From JBAYST01 sp041676005 (GTDB lineage: Bacteria > Bacillota_I > Bacilli_A > RFN20 > CAG-826), in the NCBI GenBank assembly GCA_041676005.1, contig JBAYST010000004.1:1-30938 (forward strand): a DNA stretch of 30,938 nt, in the 5' to 3' direction. The position numbers and the translations under genes are program-made. Below, piece by piece: positions 15,340-25,317 of this stretch. The notes beneath the pieces are model-generated. The model was not told where the DNA came from, did not search any database, and worked only from the letters and a program-made list of their open reading frames with translations. The first letter of the stretch is position 1, and each line of letters begins with the position of its first letter.

Positions 15340-18300
15340 TTATTGTTGTTGCTCTTCTTTAGCTTTTTTTGCTAATTTTTCTTCGATTTCGCGAATCGCT
15401 CGATCGTGAGCTTCAATGTATTGTTCTTTGACTTCTTTCATTTTGCTCGAGACATCGAATTTTTCTAAAAGCTCTTCATTTTCTTCATCACTTAAAAGTC
15501 CGCGTCCTGCTGGGACGAGTCGTCCGGTGATGACGTTTTCTTTTAATCCGTGAAGTGGATCATCAGCACTTTGAATCGCCGCATCGGTCAAAATCTTTGT
15601 CGTCACTTGGAATGACGCAGCGGATAAGAAACTATCAGTTTCTTGAGCTGCTTTAGTAATTCCGAGAATAAACGGAGTGAAAATCGCTGGCTTTTTGCCG
15701 GATAAAATCGCTTGTGAGTTCGCTTCGGTAACGATTTGAATCGAAGTTGGAGTGTCGGTGATTAAATTCGTATCTCCAGAATTGATGATAAAAACTTTGC
15801 GGAGCATCTGACGGACGATGACTTCGATGTGTTTGTCACTGATATCGATATTTTGTAAAGAATATACTTTGTGAATTTCTTTGAGGATATATCTTTCAAC
15901 AGCGATGACATCGCTAGTTTCAAGGAGTTTGACTGGCCAAATCGCACCTTCGGTGATCTTTCCACCGTTTTCGACGGTATCACCTTTTTTCACTCTGAGA
16001 CGAGCTCCAAATGTCGTCGTGTAAGTCTTTTCTTCTAATTCATTTTTAACGACGACAGTGTAAAAGCCACTTTCTTCTTTGATGCTTTCAATCTTTCCAG
16101 AAATCTCGCTGATCAAAGCTTCACCTTTCGGACGTCGCGCCTCAAATAATTCTTGGACACGCGGCAAACCTTGGGTGATATCGCTTCCAGCGACTCCGCC
16201 GGTATGGAACGTTCTCATCGTGAGCTGAGTTCCTGGTTCTCCAATCGATTGAGCGGCCATCACACCGACAGCTTCTCCGACTTCGACTCGTTTACCAGTC
16301 GCGAGATTTCTTCCATAGCAATGTGCACAAATTCCATCTTTGGTTTCACAGCCAAATAAGGAACGAATTTCGACTTCTTTAATTCCGGCATCGATGATCT
16401 TCGTCGCGCTGATTTCATCGATCATCGTATTGCCTTCAACGATGATTTCATTTGTTTTTGGATCTTCGATTGAATGAAGGGCAAAACGTCCGACTAGCCG
16501 ATCATATAAAGGAACGATGACAGTTTTTCTTGCAGAGTCATAAATCTCTCTTACTTTAAAGCCATGGTCAGTCCCGCAGTCTTCTTCTCTGACAATAACG
16601 TCATGAGAGACGTCGACAAGTCGACGAGTCAAATAACCTGAGTCTGCAGTTTTTAAGGCAGTATCAGCTCCACCCTTACGCGCACCGTGAGTGGCGATAA
16701 AGAATTCGGCAACCGACATTCCTTCTCTAAAACATGATTTAACCGGGAGTTCAATAGTTCCACCTGAGGTGTTGCCCATGAGGCCTCTCATTCCGGCTAA
16801 TTGGACGAAGTTTGAAATATTTCCACGGGCTCCAGAATCACTCATCATGAAAATCGGATTTCGGGTATCTTTTTGGAATTGCGCGGTCAATTTTGTCTTC
16901 ACTTGATCAAGGACATTATTCCAAGTGTCGACGACTTGTTTATGTCGTTCTTCTTCGGTCAATAATCCTCTTTCAAATAATTGAGTGATCTTTTCCACTC
17001 GCTTATCGCCGACTTCAATCATCGCTTGTTTACCTTCTACCATATTGATGTCGGCTAAGGAAACAGTGACTCCAGCCGCAGTTGCGAATCGGAAGCCTTG
17101 GTCCTTGAGTTTATCTAAGACCGCACTTGTTTTAGTCGTTCCATAACGTTGGAAAATCTCGTTGATGATCTTTCCTAAATCCTTTTTCTTAAAAGGTGGA
17201 TTGAGCGGTAATTCTTTGATCGCTTGATCGATTCTCGTTCCTTTTGGAACAAAGAATCTCTTCATGTAATCGACATCCGCCCGTAAGTTTTCTTCATTGA
17301 CGACGTTTAAATATGGGAAATCTGCAGGGAAAATCAAATTGAATAAAACTTTTCCAACAGAGGTGAGCAAATAGGATTCATTCATTTCCGGAGTGAAGAC
17401 ATCTTCGGTTTTAAGAAGAGCTTTACCGACGATTGCAATTCGGTCATGAAGGTGAATTTGTTTTGTTTCATATGCTTGTAAGACGTTTTCAACAGTTTTA
17501 AAAACTTTGCCTTCACTAGCAGCATATAAGTCATAGCGGTCCGCTTCTTCTAAATCGCCATAAGCGCGAATTTTCTTCGCTTTTTCTTTAAAGTCTTCAG
17601 CGGTTTCTTCTAAGGTCAAATAGTAATTGCCTAAGACCATGTCCTGAGATGGGGTGACAATTGGTTTTCCATCTTTTGGTCCGAGAATATTATTCGAAGC
17701 GAGCATCAGATCAAGAGCTTCTTCTTGGGCTGCTCGACTGAGTGGAACGTGAACCGCCATCTGGTCACCATCAAAGTCAGCGTTAAATCCTGTACAGACT
17801 AAGGGGTGAAGACGAATCGCCCGTCCGTCGACTAAGACCGGTTGGAAAGCTTGAATCCCTAGCCGGTGAAGAGTCGGGGCTCGGTTTAATAAGACCGGAT
17901 GATCAGAGATGATATCCTCGATGATGTCAAAGACGATATTATCATAGCGGTCGATGATTCGATCCGCTTGTTTATGAGCAGTCGCCCATCCGCGTTTCAT
18001 CAATTCATGAGCGATGAAAGGACGGAGGAGTTGGATTGCCATTTCGCGTGGTAATCCGCATTGATACATTCTTAAAGACGGACCTACAGCGATGACACTA
18101 CGTCCGGAATAATCAACTCGTTTTCCAAGTAAATTCTGTCTGAAACGACCTTGTTTACCTTTTAAGGTTGAAGATAGAGATTTGAGGGCTCTACCACCTG
18201 CACCAGTAACCGGTTTATTACGACGGCCGTTATCGATTAGAGCATCCACCGCTTCTTGAAGCATTCGCTTTTCATTCATCAAGATGACTTGCGGTGAATT

Positions 18301-19266
18301 CATATCGATCAATTTTTTAAGACGATTATTTCTTGAGATCACCCGACGATATAAGTCGTTTAAATCACTAGTTGCAAATCGTCCACCATCGAGTTGGAGC
18401 ATCGGTCTTAAATCCGGTGAAATGACCGGAATCACATCGAGGACCATCCATTCAGGTTTGTTGTCTGAATTGCGGAAGGCTTCGATGATTTTTAATCTTT
18501 TAATTAGATTTTTGCGGGTTTGTCCACTCGTTCCAGGAAGCTTTTGATTGATTTCTTCTGATTGTTTAGTCAAATCAACAGCGGCTAAAAGCTGTTTGAT
18601 CGCTTCTGCCCCTTCTGAGAACTTCGCACCGGTAAAGCGGGTGATGAAAGTCGCAATCGTTTGGAAATCGAAAACCTCATTGCGGTTTTCCATTTTTTCG
18701 ATGAATTCGGCAGCGAGTTCAGAATCATAAGAACCGGGTTCGATTCCATATTCTGGATTTTCGATGATCTCTTTGATCACCGGAATGAAAATTTCTCTTC
18801 CGTTTTTCTCATCGATGAATTGCGAGGCTTGTAAATTTTTTGAAGTTCCGGGTTTTAAACAGACGTGCGCTGCAAAATAGACGACTTCTTCTAAGTGTTT
18901 CGGCGAAACGTCTAAGACCAAACCGATTCGGCTTGGAATACCTTTAAGATACCAGATGTGCGTACATGGAGACGCGAGTTCAATATGTCCTAATCTCTCT
19001 CGTCTAGCTTCGCGTGAAGTGACTTCGACTCCACATTTTTCACATACGATTCCGGCGAATCTAATTTTCTTATATTTACCGCAGTGACATTCATAGTCTT
19101 TGCTCGGACCAAAAATCTTTTCGCAGTAAAGACCTTGCATTTCCGGTTTTTGACTCCGATAGTTAATCGTCTCAGGTTTTAAGACTTCTCCGTGTGACCA
19201 TTTGCGAATCTTTTCAGGAGAGGCTAAACCTACTTTAATCGATGATAATTTTTTGACATCAAACAT
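15340..19266 (-). CDS. rpoC: DNA-directed RNA polymerase subunit beta'
   Basis: Catalytic subunit of RNA polymerase, 1308 residues. The N-terminal zinc site has Cys60, Cys62, Cys75 and Cys78 (CHCGKYKK and CEKCG). The active-site loop NADFDGD at 495-501 carries the three Mg-binding Asp residues. The downstream C-GICAHCYGRNL segment forms the second zinc site, and the trigger-loop region GEPGTQLTMRTFHTGG is intact. The length exceeds the roughly 1200 of Bacillus; the visible excess is partly a charged Glu/Lys/Gln-rich C-terminal tail. The start codon follows GGGAGGG, 14 bases after the rpoB stop. Last gene before a strong terminator. Confidence 0.99.
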   Translation of the reverse strand: MFDVKKLSSIKVGLASPEKIRKWSHGEVLKPETINYRSQKPEMQGLYCEKIFGPSKDYECHCGKYKKIRFAGIVCEKCGVEVTSREARRERLGHIELASPCTHIWYLKGIPSRIGLVLDVSPKHLEEVVYFAAHVCLKPGTSKNLQASQFIDEKNGREIFIPVIKEIIENPEYGIEPGSYDSELAAEFIEKMENRNEVFDFQTIATFITRFTGAKFSEGAEAIKQLLAAVDLTKQSEEINQKLPGTSGQTRKNLIKRLKIIEAFRNSDNKPEWMVLDVIPVISPDLRPMLQLDGGRFATSDLNDLYRRVISRNNRLKKLIDMNSPQVILMNEKRMLQEAVDALIDNGRRNKPVTGAGGRALKSLSSTLKGKQGRFRQNLLGKRVDYSGRSVIAVGPSLRMYQCGLPREMAIQLLRPFIAHELMKRGWATAHKQADRIIDRYDNIVFDIIEDIISDHPVLLNRAPTLHRLGIQAFQPVLVDGRAIRLHPLVCTGFNADFDGDQMAVHVPLSRAAQEEALDLMLASNNILGPKDGKPIVTPSQDMVLGNYYLTLEETAEDFKEKAKKIRAYGDLEEADRYDLYAASEGKVFKTVENVLQAYETKQIHLHDRIAIVGKALLKTEDVFTPEMNESYLLTSVGKVLFNLIFPADFPYLNVVNEENLRADVDYMKRFFVPKGTRIDQAIKELPLNPPFKKKDLGKIINEIFQRYGTTKTSAVLDKLKDQGFRFATAAGVTVSLADINMVEGKQAMIEVGDKRVEKITQLFERGLLTEEERHKQVVDTWNNVLDQVKTKLTAQFQKDTRNPIFMMSDSGARGNISNFVQLAGMRGLMGNTSGGTIELPVKSCFREGMSVAEFFIATHGARKGGADTALKTADSGYLTRRLVDVSHDVIVREEDCGTDHGFKVREIYDSARKTVIVPLYDRLVGRFALHSIEDPKTNEIIVEGNTMIDEISATKIIDAGIKEVEIRSLFGCETKDGICAHCYGRNLATGKRVEVGEAVGVMAAQSIGEPGTQLTMRTFHTGGVAGSDITQGLPRVQELFEARRPKGEALISEISGKIESIKEESGFYTVVVKNELEEKTYTTTFGARLRVKKGDTVENGGKITEGAIWPVKLLETSDVIAVERYILKEIHKVYSLQNIDISDKHIEVIVRQMLRKVFIINSGDTNLITDTPTSIQIVTEANSQAILSGKKPAIFTPFILGITKAAQETDSFLSAASFQVTTKILTDAAIQSADDPLHGLKENVITGRLVPAGRGLLSDEENEELLEKFDVSSKMKEVKEQYIEAHDRAIREIEEKLAKKAKEEQQQ

Positions 19267-19280
19267 TCTTTTTCCCTCCC

Positions 19281-22200
19281 TTAATCTTCTCGGCTTCGGA
19301 CGGTGAGATCTTCCACCATCGAAATTTCGCTGCTGTCGATTGCGGTTTCACCGGTCATCGCCCGAATTGAAGAATTGATTTTTCGTTCTTCTTTTTCGGC
19401 TTCTTTTGATAAGGCCGCTAAATCGATATCATTTCCTTCTTGGTCGAGGAGTTTGACATCCATCGCCAAGGATTTTAATTCTTTGACTAAAACTTTAAAT
19501 GCTTCTGGAATACCAGCTTTAGGAATTTGTCGACCTTTGATAATCGCTTCATAAGTCTTTCTTCGTCCGACTCGATCATCGGATTTGATCGTCAACATCT
19601 CTTGTAAGACGTGAGCTGCTCCATAAGCTTCAAGAGCCCAAACTTCCATTTCACCGAATCTCTGTCCACCGTTTTGTGCTTTACCACCAAGTGGTTGTTG
19701 TGTGACCAAAGAATAAGGTCCAGTCGCCCGGGCATGTAATTTATCGTCGACCATGTGGACGAGTTTGATCATATACATCACTCCGACCGTGATTCGTTCA
19801 TCAAATCTCTCTCCGGTTCTTCCATCATAGAGGATGGTTTTACCATCATCGGCCATTCCAGCTTCTTTCATTAAGCCGAAGATCTCTTCGTTGGTAATTC
19901 CATCAAAAACCGGACTAGCGATCTTATAACCGAGTTTGCTAAGGGCCATTCCAAGGTGAACCTCGAGAATTTGCCCGATATTCATTCGGGATGGAACTCC
20001 AAGTGGATTGAGCATGACATCAATCGGGGTACCGTCTGCTAAAAACGGCATATCTTCAACCGGGAGAATTTTTGAAATAACTCCTTTATTACCATGTCGT
20101 CCAGACATTTTATCCCCTTCAGAAATTTTTCGTTTCTGAGCGATGTAGACCCGGACAACTTCGTTGACACCTGGTGGAAGTCCGCTGTCTTTTGAGCGGA
20201 CGACAGTTTTGACATCGATGACGATTCCAGCTCCTCCATGAGGAACGCGCAAAGAAGCATCTTTCCCTTCTTTGGTCTTTTCAGCAAAGATCGCCATCAA
20301 GAGTTTTTCTTCAGGAGTCGGTTCAGTAATTCCTTTTGGAGTGACTTTACCGACGAGAATATCTCCTTCTTTCACTTCCGCACCAGGAACGATTACTCCT
20401 CGAGCGTCTAAATAAGCTTTAGCGTCTTCACCGACATTTGGAATGTCTCGGGTGATTTCTTCTTCACCGAGTTTAGTTTCTCGGCATTCGAGTTCATATT
20501 TTTCAATATGGATTGAAGTATAAGTATCGTCGATGACGAGTTTTTCAGACATGATGACCGCGTCTTCATAGTTATAACCATTCCAGGTCATGAAGGCGAT
20601 CTTGATATTTTGTCCAAGCGCTAAATCGCCATTTTGCATCGCTGGACCATCGGCGATGATATCGCCTTGTTTGATTTGATCGCCGACTTTGACAATCGAC
20701 CTTTGCGAAATGCAAGTCCCTTGGTTACTGCGATCAAAATTTTGCAGTGGGTAAGATTTAGGTTCTTTTAAACCTTTTTGTTTGACTTTGATAAAACGTG
20801 AATCGACATAGACGACTTCTCCATCTTCACTTGCGACAATTGCAAGTCCAGAGTCACGTGCAATCTGATGTTCTAAACCGGTTCCGACTAATGGAGCCTG
20901 AGGTTTTAATAATGGAAGTGCTTGACGTTGCATGTTCGCACCCATTAGAGCACGTGTTGTGTCATCGTTTTCAAGAAATGGAATACAAGCTGCCGCGATC
21001 GAGACGATTTGTTTTGGTGAGACGTCGACGAAATTGACATCTTGTTTTTTAGCGATGATATTTTCCCCACGGTGACGAGCGACGACGACGTCGTCTAAAA
21101 TTTCACCCTCAGGAGAGAGGTTGATATTAGCCTCTGCGATCACGTATTCCCATTCTCGTGAAGCATCTAGATATTCGGTGTTTTCTTTTCCATCGAGAAC
21201 GAAAGCTTTTCCTTTATCGTGTTTGACATGACGATAAGGAGTCTCAATGAAACCAAATTTATTAATTTTTGCATAAGTTGCAAGGTTATTGATCAAACCA
21301 ATATTTTGTCCTTCAGGAGTTTCAATCGGACAAATTCTTCCATAGTGCGAGACGTGGACGTCACGAACTTCAGTCGAAGCACGGTCACGAGTTAGACCGC
21401 CTGGACCTAAAGCGGACAGACGTCTTTTATTCGTCAACTCTGCTAAAGGATTAGTTTGATCCATGAACTGCGAGAGCTGTGAAGATGAGAAAAACTCTCT
21501 AATACTCGCGGTTAAAGGACGAGGATTGATCAATTTCCTAAGAGTGCTTTCACCCGCATCAGAAATTGACATCTTTTGTTGAACAGCTTTATTCATTTTG
21601 CTCAAACCGACTCGGAATTGATTTTGAATCAACTCTCCAACACAGCGAACGCGTCGGTTACCTAAATGATCGATATCATCGGTTTGTCCGATTCCATCCA
21701 TCAAGTTTAATAAGTAAGAAAATAAAGCGATGATATCACTGCTCATCAAACGTTTTACGCTTGCGAAGCGAATATCTTTATCACCTTTTTGGGGAAGTTC
21801 GACTAAACTTGTTCCGATGACATTAGCCGTCGCTTCTTTTTTATCATTTGTATAGACTTTGACGAGGTTTACTAAACCGTGATCATCTAAATCTTGGTTG
21901 ATTTTAACGATTTTAGTATGTGCACCGCGTTCAAAGAATTCTTCATCTTTGAGCTTTTCAACGAATTCTTTGCTCATCAATTCGCCTTTTTTAAGGACGA
22001 CTTCACCTTCACTAGAAATCAAGTTTTCGGCTAAATATAGACCAGGAAGACGATTGTAAATTCCGAGTTTCATCGAAATCTTATGACGTCCAGCTCGTCC
22101 TAAATCATAACGTTTTTCATCAAAGAATTTTTGAAAAAGGAAGTTGAGCGTCCCTTCACGCGTGACTGGTTCACCTGGTTTTAATTTTCTAAAGATGTCG

Positions 22201-22913
22201 ATCAGCGCTCCTTCGATACCTTTGATATCTCGGTTTGCTTCAAGAGTTGAGAGAAGCGAACTTTTTTCTCCAAACAGTTCGATGATCTGTTTTTCATTAT
22301 CGAGTCCGATAGCTTTTAACAAGGTGATGGCATTCATCTTTCTTTGGCGATCGATTCGGACGAAGAAGACATCTTTTTTTGGATCGTATTCGAACTCAAA
22401 CCACGTTCCTCGTCCAGGAATTAAATCCGCTCCATAGACAGTTCGCCCAGATTTTGTATCTAATACTTTAGATAGATACGCTCCAGGAGAACGGACGAGT
22501 TGAGAGACAATGACACGTTCGGCGCCATTGACGATAAAAGTTCCAGAGTTAGTCATAAGCGGTAAATCACCCATGTAAACCTTTGACTCTTGAATTTCTC
22601 CGGTTTCTTTATTTAAAAGCCCGAGGGTCAAATTCAAAGGAACACTATAAGTGAGATCACGAGCTTTGCATTCTAAGTACGGATGTTTTGGTTCACCGAA
22701 TTCCACTTTCCGATATTCGATAGACATCGTTCCGGTGTAATTGACGATGGGAAATACTTCCCTGAAGACTTCGTCTAAGCCTTGATTTTTAAACTCTTCG
22801 TATGAACGGGTTTGAATTTCGACTAAATTCGGAAGAGGTAAAGTTCCAGAAATCTTCGAAAAATCAATTCGGTCATTGTTGAGTTTTTTTAGTTTTGTAA
22901 TATTTCTTGTCAT
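19281..22913 (-). CDS. rpoB: DNA-directed RNA polymerase subunit beta
   Basis: RNA polymerase beta subunit of 1210 residues, typical for low-GC Gram-positives. The rifampicin-binding cluster reads SSQLSQFMDQTNPLAELT, then NKRRLSALGPGG. The residue equivalent to E. coli His526 is Asn here (Asn495, codon 21429-21431), whereas the positions equivalent to Asp516 and Ser531 are unchanged. Other conserved regions are present, such as PIETPEGQNIGLI, GDKMSGRHGNKGV and the C-terminal GGKAQNGGQRFGEMEVWALEAYGA. The ATG start is preceded by AAAGGAG, 16 bases after the methyltransferase gene. The Asn is known from Mollicutes with intrinsic rifampicin insusceptibility. Confidence 0.99.
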   Translation of the reverse strand: MTRNITKLKKLNNDRIDFSKISGTLPLPNLVEIQTRSYEEFKNQGLDEVFREVFPIVNYTGTMSIEYRKVEFGEPKHPYLECKARDLTYSVPLNLTLGLLNKETGEIQESKVYMGDLPLMTNSGTFIVNGAERVIVSQLVRSPGAYLSKVLDTKSGRTVYGADLIPGRGTWFEFEYDPKKDVFFVRIDRQRKMNAITLLKAIGLDNEKQIIELFGEKSSLLSTLEANRDIKGIEGALIDIFRKLKPGEPVTREGTLNFLFQKFFDEKRYDLGRAGRHKISMKLGIYNRLPGLYLAENLISSEGEVVLKKGELMSKEFVEKLKDEEFFERGAHTKIVKINQDLDDHGLVNLVKVYTNDKKEATANVIGTSLVELPQKGDKDIRFASVKRLMSSDIIALFSYLLNLMDGIGQTDDIDHLGNRRVRCVGELIQNQFRVGLSKMNKAVQQKMSISDAGESTLRKLINPRPLTASIREFFSSSQLSQFMDQTNPLAELTNKRRLSALGPGGLTRDRASTEVRDVHVSHYGRICPIETPEGQNIGLINNLATYAKINKFGFIETPYRHVKHDKGKAFVLDGKENTEYLDASREWEYVIAEANINLSPEGEILDDVVVARHRGENIIAKKQDVNFVDVSPKQIVSIAAACIPFLENDDTTRALMGANMQRQALPLLKPQAPLVGTGLEHQIARDSGLAIVASEDGEVVYVDSRFIKVKQKGLKEPKSYPLQNFDRSNQGTCISQRSIVKVGDQIKQGDIIADGPAMQNGDLALGQNIKIAFMTWNGYNYEDAVIMSEKLVIDDTYTSIHIEKYELECRETKLGEEEITRDIPNVGEDAKAYLDARGVIVPGAEVKEGDILVGKVTPKGITEPTPEEKLLMAIFAEKTKEGKDASLRVPHGGAGIVIDVKTVVRSKDSGLPPGVNEVVRVYIAQKRKISEGDKMSGRHGNKGVISKILPVEDMPFLADGTPIDVMLNPLGVPSRMNIGQILEVHLGMALSKLGYKIASPVFDGITNEEIFGLMKEAGMADDGKTILYDGRTGERFDERITVGVMYMIKLVHMVDDKLHARATGPYSLVTQQPLGGKAQNGGQRFGEMEVWALEAYGAAHVLQEMLTIKSDDRVGRRKTYEAIIKGRQIPKAGIPEAFKVLVKELKSLAMDVKLLDQEGNDIDLAALSKEAEKEERKINSSIRAMTGETAIDSSEISMVEDLTVRSRED

Positions 22914-22929
22914 CTATGGCTCCTTTGAT

Positions 22930-23544
22930 CTATTTATCTAATTGTTCATTTTTACTCGCTTTGAGAACGTAATAACCACGAGTTCTCTTTAGAAGAGAAA
23001 TGTTTCCAAATATGCTTTCGAGATATTTAGAAGCACTTTCCGCTCCTTGAGCTTTTCTTATAACGATGTAAAGTGAACCGCCATCAATCAAGTGTTGCTT
23101 CGCACCTTCATACATCGCGTAAGTCACTTTCTTACCCGCTCTGATCGGTGGATTGATAACAATTGAATCAAATTTTTCTTCAATATTGGCGTAAATGTCA
23201 CTCGTTATACAGGTGACACGGTTTGAGACTCCGAGATCGTGCGCATTGACCTCACAAAGATGAAGCGCACGCTCATTGATATCAGCAAGTGTAATACTCG
23301 CCTGAGGATGGAAATGGGCAAGGACTAATCCAATCGTTCCATAACCGGCTCCTAAATCGAGGATTTTCTTTCCTAAATCTAGAGGGACAAGAACTTTGAG
23401 AAAAATACTTGTCCCTGAATCGATTTGGGCTTTAGAAAAAACTCCGTTATCGGTTTTAAGAGTGAAATGTTTATCTAAAAGGTCAAATTCAATTTTCCTT
23501 TCAAAAGACGCAACTTGTTTATCATTTATAAAATAATGAGACAT
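22930..23544 (-). CDS. ybxB: Class I SAM-dependent methyltransferase, YbxB/RsmC family
   Basis: A 204-residue methyltransferase probably acting on 16S rRNA guanine. The SAM-binding motif I LDLGAGYG is at 62-69, an acidic motif II follows (TLADINERAL), and the catalytic NPPIRAGK at 131-138 matches the NPP-x-R-x-GK signature of RsmC-type m2G methyltransferases. It corresponds to the single C-terminal domain of E. coli RsmC, as in the short Gram-positive YbxB proteins. Location between rplL and rpoB is the same as in Bacillus subtilis, which supports the assignment. The ribosome-binding site is weak (TAGGTAAG). It should be co-transcribed with rplJL and rpoBC. Confidence 0.93.
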   Translation of the reverse strand: MSHYFINDKQVASFERKIEFDLLDKHFTLKTDNGVFSKAQIDSGTSIFLKVLVPLDLGKKILDLGAGYGTIGLVLAHFHPQASITLADINERALHLCEVNAHDLGVSNRVTCITSDIYANIEEKFDSIVINPPIRAGKKVTYAMYEGAKQHLIDGGSLYIVIRKAQGAESASKYLESIFGNISLLKRTRGYYVLKASKNEQLDK

Positions 23545-23585
23545 TTACTTACCTAAAAACCGCAACATTTAAATGAGTTGAGTAA

Positions 23586-23960
23586 TTATTTAATTTCAAC
23601 TTCTGCTCCAGCAGCGACGAGCACTTTTTTGTGTTCTTCGGCTTCGACTGGAGAAATGTGTTCTTTAATTGGTGAAGGAGCGGCATCGACGACTTTCTTA
23701 GCGTCCATGAGTCCTAAACCAGTGATCGCTTGAACAGCTTTGATGACTGCAACCTTTTGTGGTCCGCAAGCTTTGAGGATGAGTGAAACTTCACTTGGTC
23801 CTTTTGCAACTGCTTCTTCTTCAACTGGGGCTCCACCCATAACTGGGGCGGCAGCGGTCACGCCGAATTCTTCTTCGACGGCTTTCACTAGATCATTGAG
23901 TTCAACCACGGTCATCTCTTTTAAGGCCGCGATAATTTCTTCTCTTGTTAATTTTGCCAT
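23586..23960 (-). CDS. rplL: 50S ribosomal protein L7/L12
   Basis: Stalk protein of 124 residues that recruits translational GTPases. It has an N-terminal dimerisation domain (about 1-32), an Ala/Gly/Glu hinge (about 35-55) and a C-terminal factor-binding domain with KVAVIKAVQAITGLGL-DAK at about 72-92. Normal length. The start follows GGAGGAAAAAG. It is 24 bases after rplJ; the L10-(L12)n complex forms from the two products. The gap of 41 bases to the next gene shows no terminator. Confidence 0.99.
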   Translation of the reverse strand: MAKLTREEIIAALKEMTVVELNDLVKAVEEEFGVTAAAPVMGGAPVEEEAVAKGPSEVSLILKACGPQKVAVIKAVQAITGLGLMDAKKVVDAAPSPIKEHISPVEAEEHKKVLVAAGAEVEIK

Positions 23961-23984
23961 TTTACTTTTTCCTCCTGTGTGGCT

Positions 23985-24467
23985 TTACTTGTCAGCAACT
24001 GCCTTGACTATGCAAGCGAAGTTGCGAATCGGTGCTTGTAAGCACGATAAGAACATAGAAATCAAACCTTCACGTCCTGGGATGCGGGCTAGTGATTTGA
24101 GGGTTTCAACATCGATATATTGACCTTCCACTAAAGCGCCCTTTAGGACTAAGTGCTCATTTCGTCTTGCAAATCTAGTCAGAATTTTTGAACTTGAGAA
24201 AATGTCATTTGCGAAGATAATCGCATTAGGCCCGGTGAGAGCATCTGCAAGTTCTTGTTGTTTGAGCTGCTCAGCTGCTCGCGAAACTAAAGAATTTTTG
24301 TAAACTCCTAAATGCGCATCATTTTCTTTTAGTTCATTACGCAAATTGTGTAATGAAGAAACTGATAGACCACGATATTCGACAACAATCGTTGCCATAT
24401 GCGCGGAAATCGACTTATTCAAGGAATCGACGATGACTTTTTTTGCATTGAGTGTATTTTGATTCAC
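23985..24467 (-). CDS. rplJ: 50S ribosomal protein L10
   Basis: Base of the ribosomal stalk, 160 residues. The N-terminal rRNA-binding part contains VVEYRGLSVSSLHNLRNELK and KNSLVSRAA, both conserved; the C-terminal helix binds L7/L12 dimers. The start is a GTG at 24465-24467, seven bases after AGGAGG, and no upstream ATG is available. An L10-type leader RNA precedes the gene, so it should be autoregulated. It heads the segment rplJ-rplL-ybxB-rpoB-rpoC. Confidence 0.98.
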   Translation of the reverse strand: MNQNTLNAKKVIVDSLNKSISAHMATIVVEYRGLSVSSLHNLRNELKENDAHLGVYKNSLVSRAAEQLKQQELADALTGPNAIIFANDIFSSSKILTRFARRNEHLVLKGALVEGQYIDVETLKSLARIPGREGLISMFLSCLQAPIRNFACIVKAVADK

Positions 24468-24489
24468 AGTTCTACCTCCTTTTTCTTAA

Positions 24490-24605
24490 AATTTTCTTTG
24501 AGGCTTCAATATCCATTGAATCTTACATAGTAAGAGGAAGAATCTATTTATTTCTTGCCTCGGTAACGTGATTAAGTCCATAGGGGACCGTTACTGTCTT
24601 AGGTA
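24490..24605 (-). ncRNA. L10 leader (ribosomal protein autoregulatory RNA)
   Basis: The 155-base gap between rplA and rplJ has the expected leader layout. On the minus strand a stem GTAACG/CGTTAC (24589-24594 with 24563-24568) encloses a smaller GTCC/GGAC hairpin and the sequence ACTTAAT, and CCGAGGCAAG follows directly. This resembles the L10(L12)4 binding motif with its kink-turn (Rfam L10_leader). A further 6-bp hairpin, TTCAAT/ATTGAA, lies nearer the start codon and could take part in regulation. Excess L10-L12 complex would bind and reduce stalk protein synthesis. The boundaries are approximate. Confidence 0.75.
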
Positions 24606-24622
24606 TATTGAAATCTTGGTGA

Positions 24623-25306
24623 TTATCGACCAGCGAACGTGATTTTAAGTGCTGGGCCCATGGTCGTATGGATCACAGCGTTTTTGATAAAGATTCCTTT
24701 GACAGCGGCAGGACGAACTCGAACGATTGTCTCACAGACCGCATTTAAGTTGTCGACAATTTTTGCCGTTTCAAATGACACGCGCGCAATGGAAATATGC
24801 ATATTGCCTTCTTTGTCGCAGCGGTATTCGACTTTACCAGCTTTAATTTCGGTAATCGCTTTGCCAATATCAGGTGAAACGGTTCCGGTCTTTGGATTAG
24901 GCATTAAACCTTTAGGTCCTAAAAGACGGCCCATCTTCCCGAGTTCTCCCATCATATTTGGAGTGGCAACGATGATATCGAAATCAAACCAGTTCTCATG
25001 TTGAATCTTTTCTAGTAATTCTTTTCCACCGGCAAAATCAGCTCCGGCAGCTTTTGCTTCTTCAACTTTATCGGTAATTGCTAAAACGCGTTTGGTTTTT
25101 CCATTACCGTGTGGGAGGACGAGAGTTCCCCGCACTTGTTGGTCAGCGGATTTTGTGTTCACGTTCAAGTTGAACGAAATGTCGATTGTCGCATCGAATT
25201 TAACCGTAGAAGTTTTTTTGACGAGTTCAGCAGCTTCTTCAATCGTGTAAAGCTTATCGGCTTCCACTAATTGTTTGACAGCTTGGTATTTTTTTCCTAG
25301 TTTCAT
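24623..25306 (-). CDS. rplA: 50S ribosomal protein L1
   Basis: Protein of the L1 stalk, 227 residues, normal for bacteria. Conserved segments include KFDATIDISFNLNVNTKSADQQVRG near the N-terminus, GRLLGPKGLMPNPKTGTV in the middle, and GKVEYRCDKEGNMH. Domain II with the glycine-rich loop is intact. The ATG start has a modest ribosome-binding site (AGGTAAG) only 11 bases after the rplK stop, so translation is probably coupled. L1 is the autoregulator of the rplK-rplA operon in other bacteria. Confidence 0.99.
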   Translation of the reverse strand: MKLGKKYQAVKQLVEADKLYTIEEAAELVKKTSTVKFDATIDISFNLNVNTKSADQQVRGTLVLPHGNGKTKRVLAITDKVEEAKAAGADFAGGKELLEKIQHENWFDFDIIVATPNMMGELGKMGRLLGPKGLMPNPKTGTVSPDIGKAITEIKAGKVEYRCDKEGNMHISIARVSFETAKIVDNLNAVCETIVRVRPAAVKGIFIKNAVIHTTMGPALKITFAGR

Positions 25307-25317
25307 ATTCTTACCTA

